Assembly: GCA_031315995.1 (NCBI GenBank)
Contig: JALDRG010000006.1
Span: forward strand, 1 to 64,000
Reading direction: 5' to 3'
Source: Nitrospira sp.
GTDB lineage: Bacteria > Nitrospirota > Nitrospiria > Nitrospirales > Nitrospiraceae
DNA: 64,000 nucleotides
Part shown: in pieces, positions 52,311 to 61,481 of the stretch
Numbering within the stretch: the first letter of the stretch is position 1
Layout of the letters: the number at the start of each line of letters is the position of its first letter
Program-made: the position numbers and the translations under genes
Notes under the pieces: model-generated
What the model was told of the DNA's origin: nothing
Database searches by the model: none
Seen by the model: the letters and a program-made list of their open reading frames with translations, nothing else

Positions 52311-55300
52311 TCTCACATTTCTTTATCGACAGGCCGATCTTTGCGTCGGTGTTGTCCATTATCATCGTCGTCGTCGGGTTAGTGGCCTTGAGAGCTCTCC
52401 CGGTTGCTCAATTTCCGGAGATCACTCCACCCGTCGTTCAGGTCGAAGCCGACTATCCCGGTGCCAATGCGGAGATCGTGGCCGATTCCGTGGCGCGCCC
52501 GATCGAAGTCCAGCTTCCTGGGATCGACAACCTGCTCTATTACGATTCCACCAGCACTAACGACGGTCACATGTCGATCAAGCTGACCTTTGAGATCGGC
52601 ACCGACGTCGACATCGCCCAAGTCCAAACTCAGAATCGTGTGAAGCTCGCAGAGCCGCAGTTGCCGCCGGAGGTCGTGCGTCAAGGTATCAGCATCACGA
52701 AGGTCTCGCCGGATCTGCTTGCGGTCGTGGCGCTGAGCTCGACCGATCCGACGCACGATACCGTCTACTTGTCCAACTATGCGATTCTCCGCGTCGTCGA
52801 CAACGTCAAACGGTTGCGAGGCGTGGGGAACGCTCTTGTCTTTGGATCACAGAACTATTCGATGCGGTTGATCTTAGATCCCATCAGGATGGCCCAACTC
52901 AGCCTCACGCCGACTGATATCTCGAGCGTCGTGCGGGAGCAGAACCGGGATTTTCCCGCCGGGACGATCGGCCGTGAACCGGCCTTGAAGGGAACAGAGC
53001 TGACGATCCCCGTGATTACGCAAGGTCGTCTCACGGAAGTCAAAGAGTTCGAGAATCTGATCGTCCGCGCCATGCCGAACGGCTCGATGATCAGATTGAA
53101 GGACGTGGCGCGCGTTGAGTTGGGAGCGCAATCCTATACGCTCGAAGGCCGTTGGAACGGCAAGCCCAACGTTTTCTTGCTGACCTTTCTCTCTCCAGGC
53201 GCCAACGCGCTTGAAACGGTGCAGCGGGTACGAGATGAGCTGGCAGAGGTCTCCAAGAGTTTCCCTTCCGGGGTGTCCTACGATATTCCCTACGACACCA
53301 CGCGCTTTATCGAGGTCTCCATACAGGAAGTCGTGAAGACCCTCGCGGAGGCGATGGTACTCGTTATTCTGGTCGTGTATCTGTTCCTGCAGAGCTGGCG
53401 CGCCACGTTGATTCCGGGCGTGGCGGTGCCGGTGTCATTGATCGGTACTTTTGCCGGGATGCAGGCGTTGGGCTTCTCGATCAATACGTTGACTCTATTC
53501 GGCATGGTGCTCGCGATCGGCATTGTCGTGGATGACGCGATCGTCGTGGTCGAAAATTGTGAACGGCACATGACCCAGGGGGGGCTCTCTGCCAAGCTGG
53601 CGGCCAAGCGAGCGATGGAGGAGGTCACGGGGCCGGTAATCGCGATTGTGCTGGTACTGTGCGCGGTGTTCGTCCCGGTAGGGTTCTTGGGCGGCATTAC
53701 CGGCGAGTTGTATAAGCAGTTCGCGATTACCATTTCCATCGCGGTCATCATTTCTGGATTCGTTGCCCTCACGCTGAGTCCTGCCCTCTGCGCGCTCGTG
53801 TTGAAGCCGGGCGAGGAGCGGCACCATGGTTTCTTCGGCCTCTTCAATCGAACCTTTGCCTGGATGCAAACTCGGTATATCACGACCGTCGGCGGAGCGC
53901 TGAAGCGACGTGTCTTGTCGGTGGCGGTGTTCGGCGTCTTGTTAATCGGGGTGTTTCTGCTCTTCAAGGTCATTCCAGGCAGTTTTCTGCCTGAGGAGGA
54001 TCAGGGCTATTTCATCACAATTGTTCAGTTGCCCGATGGCGCGTCCAAGCAACGGACCGATGCGGTATTGAGCAAAATCGAGAGCTATTTTCTGGCAAGC
54101 CCGGTGATCCATTCCACTGATGCCCTGTCCGGCCAGAACTTTGTTTTCAATACGCGTGGCCCGAATGCCGCGACGATGTTCGTGCCGTTACGACATTGGG
54201 ATGAACGAACCGCACCTAAAGATCATGTGAAGTCCATCATCGGCGCGGCGTTTGGCGAGTTCGCCAAGATTCCGGAGGCCCTGATATTGGCCTTCAATGC
54301 GCCTTCTATTCGAGGGCTCGGTGCCACAGGGGGCTTCACCTTGCAGCTCCAGGATCCGAGCAGCGGAGATTTCAATAAGTTCTCGGCGGCGGCACAAGAG
54401 TTCGTGGCCAAGGCCAGACAGAACCCAGCTGTCGGCGCGATTGGCACCAGTTTTCGGGTGAGTGCGCCGCGCATTCTTGCCACGGTGAACCGCGAGCGGG
54501 CCAAGGCGCTGGGGGTGCCGATCTCGGAAGTCTTTGACACCATGCAGGCCTATTTTGGGAATTTCTACATCAACGACTTCATCAAGTTCGGCCGCGTTTT
54601 CCGTGTACAAACAGAGGCCGATGCACAGTATCGGTCCACGCCGGAAGATATTTCTAAGATTTTCGTGCGTGCGAATGGGCCGCAAGGCTCCACCATGATT
54701 CCCTTGGATACCGTAGTGAACACGGAGTTCACGAGTGGTCCGGATCCGGTCACGCATTTCAACGGCTACAATACGGCGCTGGTGCTGGGCGCGGCTGCTC
54801 CTGGAGTCAGTTCAGGGCAGGTGCTCGATGCGTTGGAGTCGATCGCGATGGAGGTGCTGGTGCCGAAGGGCTATGCCATCGATTGGAGCGGCATTTCCTA
54901 TCAAGAACGCATGGTCGGAAGTCAGTCACTGTATGCGTTTGCATTTGGATTGTTGATGGTCTTCTTAGTGCTCGCCGCTCAATATGAGAGTTGGGTCGTC
55001 CCATTTGCGGTGATTTTGGCCGTGCCGATCGGACTCTTTGGCGCTCTTTCGGCTGTATGGCTGAAAGGGATGAGCAATGACATCTATTTCCAAATCGGCC
55101 TGGTCACACTCATTGGTCTATCAGCGAAGAACGCAATTTTAATCGTCGAATTTGCCAATAGACGATACGAAGAGGGGCATCCTCTGCTTGATTCGACGAT
55201 TGAGGCGGCCAAACTTCGATTTCGTCCCATTATCATGACCTCGATGGCGTTCATTTTGGGCGTGGTGCCGCTGGTCATTGCCACGGGAGCCGGGGCGGCC

Positions 55301-55486
55301 AGCCGAAATTCAATAGGGACCGGAGTGTTCGGAGGAATGCTGGCGGCCACCTTTTTGGCCATCTTTTTCGTGCCGCTCTTCTTCGTTCTGATTCGTTCGC
55401 TGAGTCGCCGTTTAAAAACACAGACTCCTCCACCGCAGCATTCGTCGGAGGGACCCGAGAAGGAGCGCGACTATCAACATGCGTAG
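52307..55486 (+). CDS. RND efflux permease (AcrB/HAE1 family)
   Basis: A 1059-residue permease of the AcrB class. The N terminus ISHFFIDRPIFASVLSIIIV is typical, the helix-4 aspartates are in AIGIVVDDAIVVVENCERHM and the helix-10 lysine in GLSAKNAILIVEFANRR. PVAQFPEITPPVVQVEADYP and SLIGTFAGMQALGFSIN are hallmark segments. The GTG start at 52307 lies inside the adaptor stop. The C-terminal tail is short and charged. It is clearly more AcrB-like than the permease at 12925. It exports hydrophobic compounds; the exact substrates are unknown. Confidence 0.95.
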   Translation: MISHFFIDRPIFASVLSIIIVVVGLVALRALPVAQFPEITPPVVQVEADYPGANAEIVADSVARPIEVQLPGIDNLLYYDSTSTNDGHMSIKLTFEIGTDVDIAQVQTQNRVKLAEPQLPPEVVRQGISITKVSPDLLAVVALSSTDPTHDTVYLSNYAILRVVDNVKRLRGVGNALVFGSQNYSMRLILDPIRMAQLSLTPTDISSVVREQNRDFPAGTIGREPALKGTELTIPVITQGRLTEVKEFENLIVRAMPNGSMIRLKDVARVELGAQSYTLEGRWNGKPNVFLLTFLSPGANALETVQRVRDELAEVSKSFPSGVSYDIPYDTTRFIEVSIQEVVKTLAEAMVLVILVVYLFLQSWRATLIPGVAVPVSLIGTFAGMQALGFSINTLTLFGMVLAIGIVVDDAIVVVENCERHMTQGGLSAKLAAKRAMEEVTGPVIAIVLVLCAVFVPVGFLGGITGELYKQFAITISIAVIISGFVALTLSPALCALVLKPGEERHHGFFGLFNRTFAWMQTRYITTVGGALKRRVLSVAVFGVLLIGVFLLFKVIPGSFLPEEDQGYFITIVQLPDGASKQRTDAVLSKIESYFLASPVIHSTDALSGQNFVFNTRGPNAATMFVPLRHWDERTAPKDHVKSIIGAAFGEFAKIPEALILAFNAPSIRGLGATGGFTLQLQDPSSGDFNKFSAAAQEFVAKARQNPAVGAIGTSFRVSAPRILATVNRERAKALGVPISEVFDTMQAYFGNFYINDFIKFGRVFRVQTEADAQYRSTPEDISKIFVRANGPQGSTMIPLDTVVNTEFTSGPDPVTHFNGYNTALVLGAAAPGVSSGQVLDALESIAMEVLVPKGYAIDWSGISYQERMVGSQSLYAFAFGLLMVFLVLAAQYESWVVPFAVILAVPIGLFGALSAVWLKGMSNDIYFQIGLVTLIGLSAKNAILIVEFANRRYEEGHPLLDSTIEAAKLRFRPIIMTSMAFILGVVPLVIATGAGAASRNSIGTGVFGGMLAATFLAIFFVPLFFVLIRSLSRRLKTQTPPPQHSSEGPEKERDYQHA

Positions 55487-56915
55487 ACTGGCCCTGGTTC
55501 TTGCATCGACGCTTTTCGTGGCCTGTGCCGTCGGCCCTGACTTTACCAGGCCGGACGCGACCACTCCGGATGCTTTCCGCATGGCGGAGCCTGGCCGCGA
55601 TGCCGCATCGATTGCGAATACGCCTTGGTGGGAGTTGTTGAAAGATCAAGAGCTTCAAAAGCTCATTCGAACGGCCTTAGAAGAGAATAAAGATCTCAAG
55701 CGTGCGGCGGCGGCCGTGGAGGAGTTTCAAGCCCGCTTGTTTGTCGCAAGGACCGATTTCGCCCCACAGTTGAACATGACATCCAATGCGCCGATCCTCG
55801 GTCGAAAGACAAATTTTCTATTTCCTGGATTTCCCAATCCCTTCAACTACTACATACAGGGGAACTTGTCGTGGGAAATTGATGTCTGGGGCCGTATCCG
55901 TCGGTCCAATGAGGCAGCGCGCGGCGACCTCTTCGCGCGCGAGGAAAATCGTCGCGCCATCGTGCTGCAGCTGGTTAGTGGGGTGGCTGAGTCCTATTTT
56001 GAATTGCTCCAGTTCGATATGCAGCTGGATATCGCGCAGCGTACCCTGAAATCGTGGGAAGAGTCTGTGCGAATCGCCCAAGCACGATTGCGGCAGGGGA
56101 TGATCTCCAAACTCGATGCCGATCAATTTGAAGCCGAACGCGCGAATGCCGCGGCTCGGGCTGCGGAATTCGAACGGCAGAAGGTGCAGAAAGAAAATCA
56201 ACTGAGTGTCTTGTTGGGGCGGAACCCGGGCCGGATCGCTCGCGGACAGTCCTTGACCGAACAGGTCATGCCACCGGACGTTCCTCCTGGGTTGCCTTCC
56301 GAATTGCTTCAGCGACGTCCGGACATTCTTCAGGCGGAGCAAGATTTCGCTGCGGCGACGGCTCGTATCGGCATGGCGAAGGCCGATCGATTTCCTAAGC
56401 TCAGCATTACCGGCATCTTGGGAGTGGCGAGCCCACAGCTGTCCAGGCTGGTGGCCAATGAGACCGCATTCGGTCAGGCGGGAGCAGGCTTGGCTGGTCC
56501 ATTGTTTAACGCGCAAATTTTGGGATTTCAACAACGAGCAGCCGAGGCTCAAGCCAGGCAAGCCCTGGCACAGTACGAACAATCTGTCTTAGTTGCCTTC
56601 AGGGAAGTCGAAGACTCGCTGGTGGCGGTCAGAACCGTTCGCGAGCAACGAATCGCGCAGTTGCAACAGGTAGAAGCCTTGCGCTCCGCGCTCAGTCTTG
56701 CCAATCTTCGATACAAGGGGGGATTGGCCAATTATTTAGATGTGTTGATTGCGCAACGCAATCTTTTCGAGGCCGAGCTGGCGCTGATGGGAACACATCG
56801 ACTTCATCTGGTGTCTATCGTGCAATTGTACAAAGCGTTGGGCGGCGGGTGGACACCCGAAGGGCAGTCGCCGATTCAACCGTTGCCGGTGGCCTCAGAG
56901 CCGGAACGGCGCTAA
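55479..56915 (+). CDS. NodT-type outer-membrane efflux lipoprotein
   Basis: A 478-residue channel lipoprotein; the start MRRLALVLASTLFVACAVGP has its lipid Cys about residue 16. NPFNYYIQGNLSWEIDVWGR, LVSGVAESYFELLQFDMQLD and NLRYKGGLANYLDVLIAQR are shared almost residue for residue with the channel at 16382. Its ATG overlaps the permease by 8 bp, so the three-gene operon is tightly coupled. It completes the tripartite pump. By eye about three quarters of positions match the first channel. Confidence 0.95.
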   Translation: MRRLALVLASTLFVACAVGPDFTRPDATTPDAFRMAEPGRDAASIANTPWWELLKDQELQKLIRTALEENKDLKRAAAAVEEFQARLFVARTDFAPQLNMTSNAPILGRKTNFLFPGFPNPFNYYIQGNLSWEIDVWGRIRRSNEAARGDLFAREENRRAIVLQLVSGVAESYFELLQFDMQLDIAQRTLKSWEESVRIAQARLRQGMISKLDADQFEAERANAAARAAEFERQKVQKENQLSVLLGRNPGRIARGQSLTEQVMPPDVPPGLPSELLQRRPDILQAEQDFAAATARIGMAKADRFPKLSITGILGVASPQLSRLVANETAFGQAGAGLAGPLFNAQILGFQQRAAEAQARQALAQYEQSVLVAFREVEDSLVAVRTVREQRIAQLQQVEALRSALSLANLRYKGGLANYLDVLIAQRNLFEAELALMGTHRLHLVSIVQLYKALGGGWTPEGQSPIQPLPVASEPERR

Positions 56916-57020
56916 GGGTAGAGCTTCGATGCAGCCAGGCCAAGTGTGTCCTTGCCCCCCGCACATTGTGGTCGACTCGCTTTTCACCTCATGAATGTTC
57001 TTCCATCGTCTGTGGCGCAG

Positions 57021-57392
57021 TCACGTTCGGCGATTGGCTGATGACGTAAGGGTGAGAATCATGGAGAGGCTCCCACCTAAGGCGGCCATGAACAAGATGG
57101 TAAGGCCGCTCTGTATCCATGCCGAACTGGTCTGAATTCCGAGTGCGACGTTCGTGAGGTTAAAAGTCCAGACCGTCGCTGCCACCCACGCGAGATGTTC
57201 TGCACGATTGTTTGGGATGCGAATACCTGCCAGTGTAAATCCGATTGCTCCTGACAACAGGTTGGCCAAGTAGGCGATTGACGGCTCGCTCTGCAGGTTG
57301 ATCCCCGCGATCGCCATGCCGAGTCCGGTCGCGAATGTGAGGCCGTATACGATCGCGGCATCGCGTGCCACTACTTTGAGACTAGAGGTCAT
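57021..57392 (-). CDS. Small integral membrane protein
   Basis: A 123-residue protein with four helices (DAAIVYGLTFATGLGMAIAG, IAYLANLLSGAIGFTLAG, HLAWVAATVWTFNLTNVAL, SGLTILFMAALGGSLSMIL). No family was recognised. It is isolated: nothing convincing lies in 57393-57667. The ATG at 57392 is used; the ribosome site is weak. Confidence 0.8.
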   Translation of the reverse strand: MTSSLKVVARDAAIVYGLTFATGLGMAIAGINLQSEPSIAYLANLLSGAIGFTLAGIRIPNNRAEHLAWVAATVWTFNLTNVALGIQTSSAWIQSGLTILFMAALGGSLSMILTLTSSANRRT

Positions 57393-57667
57393 CGCAGCCG
57401 TTCCTGTTGATGATTGTTGCTGAGTCGAATAATCTCCAGTCGCTTCAGGATTAATAAGAGAAGTGTGTGCGGGATGACGGCAGGAGGATGGGTAAGCGCG
57501 CGATCACATCTCATGCGGTCGGCTGAGTGATGGTTCGCCCGTGCCTCCTTCTGAGTCTCAGAGAAAGTGAAATGTGGCATGAAAGTGGACGGCAACGGAG
57601 TCGAACGATAATCGCTGTCCCTTCCTCGCACGCGCGAAGTTGAATCGTGAGATGCGGCCATATGCTG

Positions 57668-57847
57668 CTACAGTCTTTTTTTCTGAGTCGGGTTGAGAGG
57701 TTGTGGACTGACGGATCCTGGTTTCCGGTTCCGCAGCCAACGGGTCAAGCGTCGGGACAACGCAGCGACCAGGTTATCGATTGCGAGCACTGCCGCGCCA
57801 ATTATGAATAGCCCCAGGACCAGGGCCAGCTCGATATCTATGGACAT
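57668..57847 (-). CDS. 59-residue single-span membrane protein
   Basis: A 59-codon gene found by reading the minus strand. It starts SIDIELALVLGLFIIGAAVL, a single membrane helix, and continues with a basic segment (SRRLTRWLRNRK) and a Lys-rich tail. The positive-inside rule puts the C terminus in the cytoplasm. The start has only a weak GGA site. No family was recognised. The composition (one clean helix, then a basic tail) is hard to obtain by chance. Confidence 0.6.
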   Translation of the reverse strand: MSIDIELALVLGLFIIGAAVLAIDNLVAALSRRLTRWLRNRKPGSVSPQPLNPTQKKRL

Positions 57848-57987
57848 GTTTATTTATTCCGTAGCTCTGCTCGCGCGTGAGTCGTGAAGAGTTCTGATCA
57901 TTATTCGCATACGGTTCACCATGAGATCGCAGGGACCAGGATGCCTCCATCCGAGGTCTTTCTGGCATCCTGATCATTGTTCCGGCG

Positions 57988-58233
57988 CTAGGCGGCCAGG
58001 TTGGACGTGGCCTCTACTCCCATGGGAACTGTCGCATCGTTGCCGACTGGGGCACTGGAGGCGGGGGTATGTAGTCTGGCCCCCTGGGTCTCTCGGTTGC
58101 GCTGTAACATGCTCTCCGCCACATTCCCGCAGTTCATGCATCGTTTTGCTTGGAGCCACATGGGGCCAGATGAGTCCTCCATATCCAAGAGAAAATCGTC
58201 GACCATGCATCCGTTACAGCGAGAACAACTCAT
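57988..58233 (-). CDS. Small Zn-ribbon-like protein
   Basis: An 81-residue protein with two CxxC knuckles: MSCSRCNGCMVDDF and KRCMNCGNVAE, the layout of a short zinc ribbon. I recall a Nitrospira/proteobacterial family of this type beginning with similar text. The ATG at 58233 has GGAGGAGA upstream. The C-terminal half is low-complexity. It lies next to two PilZ genes on the same strand; function unknown. Confidence 0.85.
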   Translation of the reverse strand: MSCSRCNGCMVDDFLLDMEDSSGPMWLQAKRCMNCGNVAESMLQRNRETQGARLHTPASSAPVGNDATVPMGVEATSNLAA

Positions 58234-58369
58234 AATGGTCTCCTCCATTGTTCAGTGCCTAGGTGTAAGCCTAGAACCGAAAGGTCCTCTCCGATAGACC
58301 TGAATGAAGTACCTCCTTGGCGGTACCTGCAGTTCAGCTTCTCAAGGCGTCACTATCACAATCCTTTCG

Positions 58370-58783
58370 TTAATCATTGTGTTGAGATTCAAGGTAAGTA
58401 TCCTGCTGTATCTGGCTTACTGAGTCGGTGATTCTGTTTAGACACGCCTTGATGGCCACCTCAGTTGAGGGGCTGAGAGTGATGGAGCGCAAGCCGAACT
58501 CACGTCCCTTGACCCATTGAACAATCGCGAGTTCGATTTCGATGGAATTCGAGGTGAGAGGGAAAAGGATTCGGAGAGAGAGGAGAGTGCCCGGCATGAA
58601 GCGCTGATCTCCTACCACCTGCCACCCTGCGAGGGACATATCGTGTATGGTGCCTGTTCCATTCACGTGTATGTCGTGGTACTGCAAGGTGTATCGAGTC
58701 TTCACGCGTCTGTGAGCACGAAGGGTGAAGATCTGTGACACAGTGATTGCCTTCCGAGGAACAGATGTCCTCGCTGCTTGCAC
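58370..58783 (-). CDS. PilZ-domain protein
   Basis: A 137-residue PilZ protein, a c-di-GMP receptor fold. The RxxxR motif reads AHRRVKTRY, and the D/NxSxxG motif is HDMSLAGWQVVG; both are present, so nucleotide binding is likely. A strand-rich core follows (GTLLSLRILFPL, VQWVKGREFGLRSI). It could link c-di-GMP to motility, surface or envelope behaviour. It is followed upstream on the same strand by a second, more diverged PilZ-like gene ending 6 bp before it. Confidence 0.88.
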   Translation of the reverse strand: MQAARTSVPRKAITVSQIFTLRAHRRVKTRYTLQYHDIHVNGTGTIHDMSLAGWQVVGDQRFMPGTLLSLRILFPLTSNSIEIELAIVQWVKGREFGLRSITLSPSTEVAIKACLNRITDSVSQIQQDTYLESQHND

Positions 58784-58789
58784 GTTCCG

Positions 58790-59152
58790 CTATTCCGCAG
58801 CCGTAATCGTCAGTTCCGAGCGTGAATCTTGAAGCTTCATCTCTAAGGGAAGGTGGGCTTCGAAGAAGCAATTCAGGCGAAGGCGTTCATCGATATCCAT
58901 CAAAAGAAGTTCCACTCCGAACCGTTCTCCTTGTACCCAGGTCACCTTTGCCAAACTTACCGAGACCGGTCGGCCAGCATCAGGAACTTGCAGCTTGAGC
59001 GCGAGGTAGTCTCCGTCTATGAGACTGTGCGCGGTGGGGCGAAGTGCTCCGGCATGGTCGGAATCGAGGATGCGGCCTTTTTCGGCACAACCCATCGCAA
59101 CGCCTGATAAGACGCAGTGAACGACGAACCGTGGATGTGACTTACGTGTCAT
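58790..59152 (-). CDS. Diverged PilZ-like protein
   Basis: A 120-residue protein with the same strand order as its neighbour (KLQVPDAGRPVSVSLAKVTW, VQGERFGVELLLMD). The binding motifs are altered: the RxxxR position reads KSHPRFVVHCVLSG and the second motif is LDSDHAGALRP, so c-di-GMP binding is doubtful. The ATG at 59152 follows GGGAGG. It forms a probable operon with the PilZ gene; the pair may make a heteromer with one binding-competent subunit. Confidence 0.75.
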   Translation of the reverse strand: MTRKSHPRFVVHCVLSGVAMGCAEKGRILDSDHAGALRPTAHSLIDGDYLALKLQVPDAGRPVSVSLAKVTWVQGERFGVELLLMDIDERLRLNCFFEAHLPLEMKLQDSRSELTITAAE

Positions 59153-59829
59153 GGGAGCCTCCCGCCTTTGGCGCACGAGCACGACACAACCGCGGTGCTG
59201 AGAGTATCTCTCTTAGGACGAACCAGATAGTCTGCGAAGAGGGTACTTCTAACGAGGGGCAAGCCGGAAAGACACGGAGCCGAGAAGTGCTACCGCTTGT
59301 GCTATCGGGTCGAATCGAAGGCAAGTTGGAAGTGTGAGGGCAGTGAGGAGTAGGTTTGCCAGTGAGGATGGGAGTTCAGGTCGCCTACAGGGATCCTTGC
59401 ACAGTGAGGTAATAGCAAATGCCGTTCAGATCTGCATCTCAAGTCAAGGTGGATAGTTTCGCTCCATTTCCAGGCTTAGAGGGTGCCTACAAAGGCTTGC
59501 TGAATGAATTGAGTCTTAGAGATGGCATATCGCGAGAAGTGAGCCTGTGCGGCGGAGGCACAACCATTTCAACCGAAACCGGCGCTGAGCTGTACGTACA
59601 ATAAAGTCGATGTTCAGTTCGAAGCACGAGCTGGATCCCCTTGCTCGAGAGGGCCTCATGGTGGTCGCAGAGGAGGCAAGAGAGAAATCTCAGTCCGTTG
59701 GGTGACTGCTGGCGGTGGTGGGCTGTCACCTGCGCAAGCATCGTGTTCTTGCAATTCTGATGGAGGCAACGAAGTGAATTGGGAAAGGTTCGTGAGTTCT
59801 GCAAAGGCTTGGCGAGTTCGAATCGAGGT
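59153..59829. other. Intergenic, possible HNH-type remnant
   Basis: 677 bp without a convincing gene. On the minus strand (about 59600-59790) a fragment reads CLHQNCKN, AQVTAHHRQQSPNG and CLLCDHHEALSSKG, spacing reminiscent of an HNH endonuclease or similar zinc module. It has no supported start or end. Confidence 0.3.
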
Positions 59830-61026
59830 TTATCCGAAATGTAAGACGCTTTTCAGCCCCTCATTCTTCGGCCGGTAATGAGGAGTGTGGATGAGGCGTG
59901 TGTGGACGGAATCGTCCAGTACTTCGGTGTTCGTTCCAGTTTGCATGACTGGTCGATAGAATCGCGAGTGAAACCATTTCCGGAAGCCCCCCAAACACTC
60001 GCTAAAAGAATCGTGAATGGGGCATAGGGTATTTGGCGACTGCGGTATTGTCCGGGGCTCAATTGCCAACCCAGTTTCTATTGAATGCCGCTGCAGCCAA
60101 GCCAGGCTGAAGTCAGCCAGATCGCGTTCCGGGTAGGTTCCGCCGAGGTCGCCGTGCGCCCCTGCAAACCAGCGTTGCTCAATTGTCTGTCCGGAGCCGG
60201 CAGGGGAGGTCCAGAGGGTGGCATTGTGGTCGGCGCGGTGTTCATCGATCGCAAGCGCATGATAGGCCTGGTTCACGATCGAACTCAATTCGGTGTCGTG
60301 AAAATTGTAGCGATGGTCGTTCAACCACTTCAGGGCGTTCGTCGGAATTCCAAGCGGGCCGACGGTGTCCCATAGACCCAGAAACGTGATGCGGACGTCT
60401 TGGGTTCCTCGTCGCCGAGCAGTGGGAATCACTCCGGTGTGGCTCTCACTGTGGCCATTGCGATAGAGGCGATAGGCTTCGTCGAGTGCTTGATTGGAGG
60501 GATCGAGGATCATCTCGGTCAGGCATTGAGCAAGCACGGTAGGCAGTAAGGTTGTGGTTGAGGGCGGGGATGCCGCCTCCCGTACGCGGGTGACAAGGTC
60601 GGTATTAAGTAGCGTCACGGGGATGAGGCCTGCTGTCGTGAGCAGGCCCACGAGGGAACGTGCCGTATACGCGCCTCGACTGAATCCATAGATAAAGAGA
60701 TCATCCCCTGGATCGTAGGTTGCTGCGAGGTAGGCATAGCCATAGAGAATCGTCCGATCCACCCCGTATCCGAATGAGCCACTGCGGAAGCGGTCAAACC
60801 AGGGGATTTCAGTCCCGGAGTCATACCATTTCTGCTGCGGGCGTCCGTCATGTGCCTGGGGCAGGATCGAATGGTAGAGTCGCAATACATTCGTCTCCTG
60901 TGGTGGTTCGTGGTTGGTGCTATGAGGAGGCTGGTGAACGGGAATGTCCAATGAGGGTAGGTGCACTCCAGGGTCTGGAGGTCGGTCCCATATGCCATCG
61001 AAACACAGAATCAACCGTTTTGACAC
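59830..61026 (-). CDS. DUF2235 alpha/beta-hydrolase (Tle1-like)
   Basis: A 398-residue member of DUF2235, the fold of type VI Tle1 phospholipases. It starts at a GTG (61026) with SKRLILCFDGIWD, the conserved first strand; a longer TTG start at 61107 adds residues without family character. The nucleophile elbow is FIYGFSRGAYTAR (GxSxG), an acid is near FLGLWDTVGPLG, and the His region is WFAGAHGDLGGTYPE. Substrate may be a phospholipid. No T6SS genes, immunity lipoprotein or VgrG are next to it, so a housekeeping lipase role is as likely as an effector. Confidence 0.88.
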   Translation of the reverse strand: MSKRLILCFDGIWDRPPDPGVHLPSLDIPVHQPPHSTNHEPPQETNVLRLYHSILPQAHDGRPQQKWYDSGTEIPWFDRFRSGSFGYGVDRTILYGYAYLAATYDPGDDLFIYGFSRGAYTARSLVGLLTTAGLIPVTLLNTDLVTRVREAASPPSTTTLLPTVLAQCLTEMILDPSNQALDEAYRLYRNGHSESHTGVIPTARRRGTQDVRITFLGLWDTVGPLGIPTNALKWLNDHRYNFHDTELSSIVNQAYHALAIDEHRADHNATLWTSPAGSGQTIEQRWFAGAHGDLGGTYPERDLADFSLAWLQRHSIETGLAIEPRTIPQSPNTLCPIHDSFSECLGGFRKWFHSRFYRPVMQTGTNTEVLDDSVHTRLIHTPHYRPKNEGLKSVLHFG

Positions 61027-61481
61027 GCGTCGTCTTTCTCTACAGCATACGAGGGGCGTCGAGACTTCATCGTGTGATCGTCCTGCCTTGGTGGAGAGAA
61101 AAATCAACCCAGGCGGGGATGTAAGTGCATCGCATGGACATGGTAAAGCAATCTTAATGCCATCATTGTTGGCTGTCGGCGGTGAGCGATGATGCCTTGG
61201 ATTCGAGAGATGGTTTGCAGGACGATACGACGGTAGCCTTCGCGGATGTTATGTTCTGAACATGTGCGTCCATCTCGCGAGATGCCTGTATCGAATGGGA
61301 TACGTATTCGTATCTGAACGCATACATCGTGCGTGCGTACCAGGTATGAGAATGTCGTCGGCGAGTCCGATCATGTAACGGTTTTCGCAGGAGGCGAATA
61401 GGTAGGGATACTTGTCGCGAAGTTGCTGCTACATCGATCGTGAGGTCAGCCCTGTGTGGTCAGGCGGAGATGTCGAGCTGG
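61027..61481. other. Intergenic, no gene seen
   Basis: 455 bp between two minus-strand genes. Short frames lack protein character; no hairpin with a T tract was noticed. The promoter of the DUF2235 gene should lie at its left. Confidence 0.4.
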
